A DNA stretch of 27,471 nt, taken from the NCBI GenBank assembly GCA_013331265.1, contig DUGS01000028.1, positions 1-27,471 of the forward strand. The letters run 5' to 3'. The stretch comes from Methanosarcina sp. GTDB lineage: Archaea; Halobacteriota; Methanosarcinia; Methanosarcinales; Methanosarcinaceae. How positions within the stretch are numbered: the first letter of the stretch is position 1; the number at the start of each line of letters is the position of its first letter. The notes beneath the pieces were generated by a model. It worked only from the letters and a program-made list of their open reading frames with translations. It searched no databases and was not told where the DNA came from. Below are positions 23,642-27,471 of this stretch, piece after piece. The position numbers and the translations under genes were made by a program.

Positions 23642-24312
23642 TATGGGGTTGCAATTGACCTTGGAACAGGCGGGTATAGAGCTCAGAAGATTGACCTGGA
23701 TATCAGGGAAATCAAAAGGACAGTAATAACACTGAGAAATCCTCTTCCCGGAGCGAATGTGATGGACCACATGGACTTCGCAATCCACTACGGGCAGGAT
23801 CTTGCGCATGGGCTCTCGATAAATGCGGTAAAATGAAAAAATGAAACCCGATCCAGGAGACCTTATTGACCCTAAAACAGGAGAAATTATTGAAGTGAGC
23901 CAGATAAAAGCAAAGGGGATCACAGGTACTGGAGTTATTGCCCTCATAGAAAAAGCCCAGAAATTGGCTTAATCCCTTACTCCACAGGAAAAATTGCCCA
24001 GATTGGAAACACCTCTCTTGCAGTTGCAAAGGGAGATCCTGCTTTCGGAAGAAAGGCTGTGGGAACTTCAGGACATTGCAAGCCAGATAATAGGCGCTCA
24101 TATAATGTTTGCGACTGCCCCGAGTGCAAGAAGTGCATAAAATCTGCCCTAATGATGCCATTACAATTGACGAAGAAAACAGGGTTATGATAAGCACTGA
24201 CCTCTGCGAAGGCGCGCATTGCCAGAAATGCATAAGAGCCTGCCCTCCAGATAAATTTAACCGGGGAAAACTCAAAGTCTTTAAACCTTTAGCAGGAGTA
24301 AAACGGGCCTGA
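23642..24312 (+). pseudogene. Decayed ramA-like corrinoid protein reductive activase
   Basis: The joined fragments match RamA, the iron-sulfur protein that reduces and reactivates methylamine corrinoid proteins. Fragment 1 (23642-23836) begins YGVAIDLGTGGYRAQKIDLD, the ATPase-like start; it includes PLPGANVMDHMDFAI and ends at TGA. Fragment 2 (23841-23972, another frame) holds GDLIDPKTGEI and KGITGTGVIAL. Fragment 3 (from 23987) has AQIGNTSLAVAKG, then shifts frame to ASQIIGAHIMFAT. The end holds two [4Fe-4S] motifs, CPECKKCIKICP (needing a frame correction) and CEGAHCQKCIRACPP, then a short tail to TGA at 24312. About 670 bases remain of a gene normally near 1.6 kb, so large internal segments are lost. 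I see at least three frame changes and no start codon. Confidence 0.88.
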
Positions 24313-24370
24313 TCACTGCTGGTCCGGACTCATGCACTGATCACATAAAAAACCCATTGTATGAATTTAT

Positions 24371-24465
24371 TAAGGCATCTAATTCACTTTCATACCACAA
24401 ATCATCTACCACATCTAGCCCAAATAGATTTTGAGGTTACGCAACGCCGTTTCTTAGATGCCTCA
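24371..24465. repeat. 95-nt element with terminal inverted repeats, copy 1
   Basis: Bounded by TAAGGCATCTAA (24371-24382) and TTAGATGCCTCA (24454-24465), complementary except at the second base. The internal ATCTA..TAGAT could form a second small stem. It resembles copy 2 at 24997 at roughly 85 percent with mostly substitutions in the right third. No coding potential. Confidence 0.8.
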
Positions 24466-24689
24466 ATACCACATACAGAAACGCTAAGTGGGATAGAGAA
24501 TCATCATATATAAACTTTTATATTATTTTCGTAAAATAATAGGTGAATGGACTACTTCTTTCCTTAAACAAAGTGATTTTTTACAGAAGAAAGCATTAAA
24601 ACCTGTGGGAGCCCAAAAACTTTAATACAACTACAAAAGTAACTTTGCTCTTTTTCTTTGGGCACATCAAGGTCAGGATATAAATAACT

Positions 24690-24829
24690 CGTAAGAGATA
24701 GTGTTTCGTAAGAGAATAGTGTTGATATTGTTCTGTCAATCCAGAAGGCCAGGTATTTACTGGCAAATAAAGAAAATCCTAACCGTAAAAACTTACCTTG
24801 TAAAAACTTGCCTTGTAAAAACTTGCCTT
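24690..24829. repeat. Two short tandem-repeat patches
   Basis: CGTAAGAGATAGTGTTT (24690-24706) is followed by CGTAAGAGAATAGTGTT (24707-24723), a near-perfect 17-bp duplication. Then GTAAAAACTTACCTT (24785-24799) is followed by two copies of GTAAAAACTTGCCTT (24800-24814, 24815-24829), an exact 15-bp triplet with one mismatch in the first. Both look like slippage in neutral DNA. The whole 24313-25370 stretch has no gene I can support. Confidence 0.85.
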
Positions 24830-24996
24830 TAATCTTTAATTTGTATGGGTATGTAGGTACATGTTTTTAATATAATCATACTATTTAAATAATATATGAA
24901 AGATATGAAAAAGAGGTAGTGGGAGAAGGAATTATTTTAGAAGATATATGATAAAATCAGCACAAATTTTATAAATAACCTGTACGTAGGAGTTAA

Positions 24997-25091
24997 TGAG
25001 GCATCTAATCCACATTCACACCACAAATCATCTACCAAATCTAGCCCAAATAGATTTTTAATCACACAACGCCTGTTTATTAGATGCCTCA
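24997..25091. repeat. 95-nt element with terminal inverted repeats, copy 2
   Basis: TGAGGCATCTAA (24997-25008) and TTAGATGCCTCA (25080-25091) are perfect 12-bp complements. Same length and orientation as copy 1, 626 bases away, with identical core ACCACAAATCATCTACCA and CTAGCCCAAATAGATTTT. It is likely a small mobile element (MITE) or a duplicated structured RNA. Confidence 0.8.
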
Positions 25092-25370
25092 ATCACCCAA
25101 TTCGGATGAAACTTTTGATAAAGCTCTCATATATTAAAGGGATTTAGCAGATATAAGCTTTTATATTTAATCATGACTATAATTGAAGATTCTTAACAAC
25201 TTATTATTTTTTTGCAAAAACATAACGACTTTAATATGCTATCGTAAAAGAAAAAATCTAACAATATATTATTCAGGTAGCGCAGGAGATAAATCCAGCC
25301 TGCAAAATCCAGGCGTGTAAAAACCTTTTCTCAAAATTATTCTATGTTAAAAATAAGAAAAAGGAAAAGT

Positions 25371-26717
25371 TCAGAGGGTGTAGGCTTCACGAAGCTTTAT
25401 AACAAGCCCTTCTACCTGTTCCACTGCTGTTCCTATATATTTATCATGGTTTACAAGGTTCTCGATATCTTCGGCGCTCAGGTACCTCGAAACAGAGGGG
25501 GTATCCAGAAGGACCTGTTTGAAATGCTGCCCTGTGTCATGGGCTCTCATTGCTGCAGTCCGGACGAGTTCATGAGCTTCCTGCCTGCCTACACCCCTTT
25601 TTGCAAGTTCGATCATTATGGCTTCGCCCATATTCAGACCTCTTAACAAGTCCAGGTTCCGGCGAATATTTTCGGGATAGAACTTGAGGTTCTCAAGTAC
25701 GCTGGCTCCGAGTTTAAAGATATGGTCCGTAAGCACGCAGGCTTCTGGGAAGACAACCCTTTCACAGGATGAATTTGTAAGGTCTCTCTCGTCCCATAGA
25801 GTATTGTTAAGAAGCTCAGGCTCAACCATTGCCCTAACAATCCTGGCAAGCCCGCATATCTGTTCGGATTTAATTGGATTGCGCTTGTGGGGCATGGTGG
25901 ATGAACCTACCTGCTTTTTCCCGAAACTTTCTTCAATCTCGGCAATCTCACTACGTTGAAGCGTCCTGATTTCTACACCGATTTTGTCCAGGGTCGTGAC
26001 TGCATTTGCCATCCACATAACGAACTCGGCATGCCTGTCTCTCTGGATAATCTGATTTGAGACATCCACGGCTCCGATTCCAAGGTGCTGCATTGTAAGC
26101 TTCTGGATCATGATCCCGGATTTTCCAAAAGCTGCCTGAGTACCGACAGCTCCGGTCATCTGCCCCACGGTAGCTCTCGGGGTCAATTCATACAGGCGGT
26201 CAAGATGCCTTGAAATCTCAGAAGCCCATATTGCAAAACGAAGCCCATAGGTTGTGGGAACCCCTATCTGCCCGTGCGTCCTTCCGCAGCAAACCGTATT
26301 CTTGTGGGCTTCGGCCTGATTTACCAGAACCCTGAGCAGGGTTTTGAGTTTATCTTCCAGAATATCAATTGCTTCCTTTATCTGGAGAGCTGTTGCCGTA
26401 TCAAGAATATCGTTTGAAGTGGCTCCGAAGTGGACCCATTTTCCTGCGTCATCCCGGCACTTCTCAGAAATCGCAACAACGACAGCCATCATGTCATGGC
26501 GGATCTCAGCTTCGATTTCATCGACCCGCTCGGCTTTTACAGAGGTAATGCATTCGGATATAATTTCAGCCGCTTCTGCGGGGACAAGTCCCATATCCGC
26601 TTCTGCCCGGGCAAGGGCTGCCTCGGTCTGTAAGATCTTAGCAAGTCTGTTTTCCTGACTCCATACATATTTCATTTCCGCTGTACCGTATCGGTATTCT
26701 ATAGGATGGATAGCCAC
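25371..26717 (-). CDS. purB: Adenylosuccinate lyase
   Basis: 448 residues, fumarase/aspartase superfamily. It cleaves adenylosuccinate to AMP and fumarate, and SAICAR to AICAR and fumarate, in purine synthesis. The family signature GSSTMPHKRNPIKSEQ lies at about 271-286, with the catalytic Ser in its flexible loop; GRTHGQ (H148) and RHDMMAV (H74) are the other substrate-binding residues. The open frame begins at a GTG at 26726, but the GTG at 26717 gives MAIHPIEYRYGT, the usual N-terminus, with GGTGA 5 nt upstream, so I use that. It is a single gene. Its upstream region to eL40 has an 8-bp inverted repeat (CTGGCAGT/ACTGCCAG, 26926-26964). Confidence 0.96.
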   Translation of the reverse strand: MAIHPIEYRYGTAEMKYVWSQENRLAKILQTEAALARAEADMGLVPAEAAEIISECITSVKAERVDEIEAEIRHDMMAVVVAISEKCRDDAGKWVHFGATSNDILDTATALQIKEAIDILEDKLKTLLRVLVNQAEAHKNTVCCGRTHGQIGVPTTYGLRFAIWASEISRHLDRLYELTPRATVGQMTGAVGTQAAFGKSGIMIQKLTMQHLGIGAVDVSNQIIQRDRHAEFVMWMANAVTTLDKIGVEIRTLQRSEIAEIEESFGKKQVGSSTMPHKRNPIKSEQICGLARIVRAMVEPELLNNTLWDERDLTNSSCERVVFPEACVLTDHIFKLGASVLENLKFYPENIRRNLDLLRGLNMGEAIMIELAKRGVGRQEAHELVRTAAMRAHDTGQHFKQVLLDTPSVSRYLSAEDIENLVNHDKYIGTAVEQVEGLVIKLREAYTL

Positions 26718-27249
26718 ATTAATCACCTTACTGGAATCGGGAATTTAATTTCATCCCGGGTCTACTTAAACCTTAAATCAATCTTAGTTTTCTAATAGTC
26801 TGGACTTAATATTTTTTGCATTAATTATTCTCAGCTTAAGATTGTCCTTAGACTAAATTACCTTTAGCCTGAACAATCCCATAAGGGTTTGATACTAACG
26901 TCGTAATTCTAAATATAGCCTGCAACTGGCAGTGCAATAATATATTAAGTCCGCTTACTGCCAGAATTATCCGTATTAGTAATATTGTTGTTTAGTAATA
27001 TCGTTGTGTCAAATAAGGTAACTTACTCAGCCTATACTTCAGTCTTCAGGCTACGGAATAAACAACAGGACCAATAAATAGGCTTCGAGTCTGGGGTGGA
27101 AAGGAAAACAAGAGTACATAAGAGAAGAAAAAAGACTTACAAACCCAATAAGTAGCGGAAATTTTTGATGAAAAACATTATATGTATTAACATCCATTAA
27201 GCGGGCTATATACCGTATTGATAATAAAAAATAATAGCAGGTGACAAAA
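26718..27249. other. Spacer between purB and eL40 with small repeats
   Basis: About 530 bases between divergent genes, no gene seen. It contains the inverted repeat CTGGCAGT (26926-26933)/ACTGCCAG (26957-26964), and a tandem pair of 16-bp units, TTAGTAATATTGTTGT (26976-26991) and TTAGTAATATCGTTGT (26992-27007). The promoters of purB and eL40 must both lie here; CTATATAC near 27207-27214 is a possible box A for eL40. Confidence 0.55.
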
Positions 27250-27399
27250 ATGGGTCGTTTTCCAGAAGCAGAAGAAAGATTACTAAACAAAAAAATCTGC
27301 ATGAAGTGTAATGCTAGAAACGCCACAAGGGCAACCCGCTGCAGAAAATGCGGCTCAAGTGCTCTTCGTGTTAAATCCAAGGAATCCAAGGGAGCATGA
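27250..27399 (+). CDS. rpl40e: Ribosomal protein eL40
   Basis: 49 residues, a zinc-ribbon protein of the large subunit. It begins MGRFPEAEERLLNKKICMKC and holds the two Cys pairs CMKC (17-20) and CRKC (31-34). It is rich in Lys and Arg. Length and pattern are those of archaeal L40e. GGTGA (27240-27244) lies 5 nt before the ATG. The GGGP synthase gene starts 6 bases after its stop, so they form one transcript. Confidence 0.95.
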   Translation: MGRFPEAEERLLNKKICMKCNARNATRATRCRKCGSSALRVKSKESKGA

Positions 27400-27405
27400 T
27401 CTTTT

Positions 27406-27471
27406 TTGCAGGTGGAAGCACACCTCCAGAAGATTATTGAAAAGGACGGAAAAGTTCATCTTACCCTTATC
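27406..27471 (+). CDS. Geranylgeranylglyceryl phosphate synthase, 5' end (partial)
   Basis: The first 22 codons read LQVEAHLQKIIEKDGKVHLT then LI (the leading TTG is read as Met), which is the N-terminus of GGGP synthase, the enzyme that makes the first ether bond of archaeal membrane lipids from sn-glycerol-1-phosphate and geranylgeranyl diphosphate. The strand ending HLTLI precedes the DP motif of the phosphate-binding barrel, cut off by the window edge. The in-frame TGA at 27397 limits the start: TTG at 27406 (with GGAG 11 nt upstream) or GTG at 27412. Assignment rests on a short peptide. Confidence 0.72.
   Translation, partial: MQVEAHLQKIIEKDGKVHLTLI

Noticed and set aside
23712..24275. 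Minus-strand ORF of 187 codons
   Set aside because: It covers the ramA-like relic, whose plus strand has clear motif similarity in three frames.
24109..24312. A stand-alone 67-residue ferredoxin gene
   Set aside because: Its first Cys cluster is complete only in another frame, and the upstream DNA continues the RamA similarity, so it is the tail of the pseudogene.
24785..24829. CRISPR array
   Set aside because: The 15-bp units are directly contiguous with no spacers.
27051..27389. Minus-strand ORF of 112 codons at the right end
   Set aside because: Antisense to eL40, which has its zinc-binding Cys pairs and a good ribosome binding site.

Overview
The window reads as chromosomal DNA of a methanogenic archaeon of the genus Methanosarcina. 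Supporting signs are an archaeal 7S (SRP) RNA, a class II tRNA-Ser without encoded CCA, aIF5A, eL40, the start of a geranylgeranylglyceryl phosphate synthase, a UPF0228 protein, a decayed RamA-type corrinoid-activation gene, AT-rich spacers with TATA-like boxes, and GGTGA/GGAGG ribosome binding sites. I see no intact insertion sequence, phage gene or CRISPR array.

Layout. 1-2.1 kb: the tail of an unknown gene, then a minus-strand pair made of an exported C39-like cysteine peptidase and a UPF0228 membrane-anchored protein. 2.1-4.6 kb: a spacer with a possible decayed ORF, a tungsten/molybdopterin aldehyde:ferredoxin oxidoreductase, and a MITE-like inverted-repeat element. 4.7-6.5 kb: aIF5A, a strong terminator, agmatinase (a plausible link to hypusine synthesis) and a 59-residue Sm-like protein. 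6.9-7.7 kb: a DUF2178 membrane protein plus XRE regulator behind a four-half-site operator. 7.8-9.7 kb: an actin/Hsp70-fold ATPase behind a four-TM membrane protein with a charged cytoplasmic tail.

10.4-16.7 kb is an ion-transport island. It has a 30-residue membrane peptide and a CPA2 antiporter whose C-terminal RCK_C domain is cut off by a stop codon, with the domain still readable as a decayed remnant. Next come an operon of two DUF1538 membrane proteins and a PII-like protein, and a second CPA2 antiporter with both RCK domains intact. 17.0-22.6 kb holds a type IV filament/secretion pair (an ArlJ/TadC-like membrane protein, and an ArlI/PilB-like ATPase with a long disordered N-terminus), plus a separate KaiC/ArlH-like ATPase.

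22.8-25.3 kb carries tRNA-Ser(GCT), SRP RNA, a heavily decayed ramA-like pseudogene, two copies of a 95-nt element with 12-bp terminal inverted repeats, and small tandem repeats. 25.4-27.5 kb carries purB, then eL40 and the first codons of GGGP synthase at the right edge.

Most genes are housekeeping or typical of the genus. The less ordinary parts are the actin-like/membrane-anchor pair, the DUF1538-DUF1538-PII operon between two unequal antiporters, the operator of the XRE gene, the paired 95-nt elements, and two cases of gene decay. Functional links between neighbours are inferences from position.
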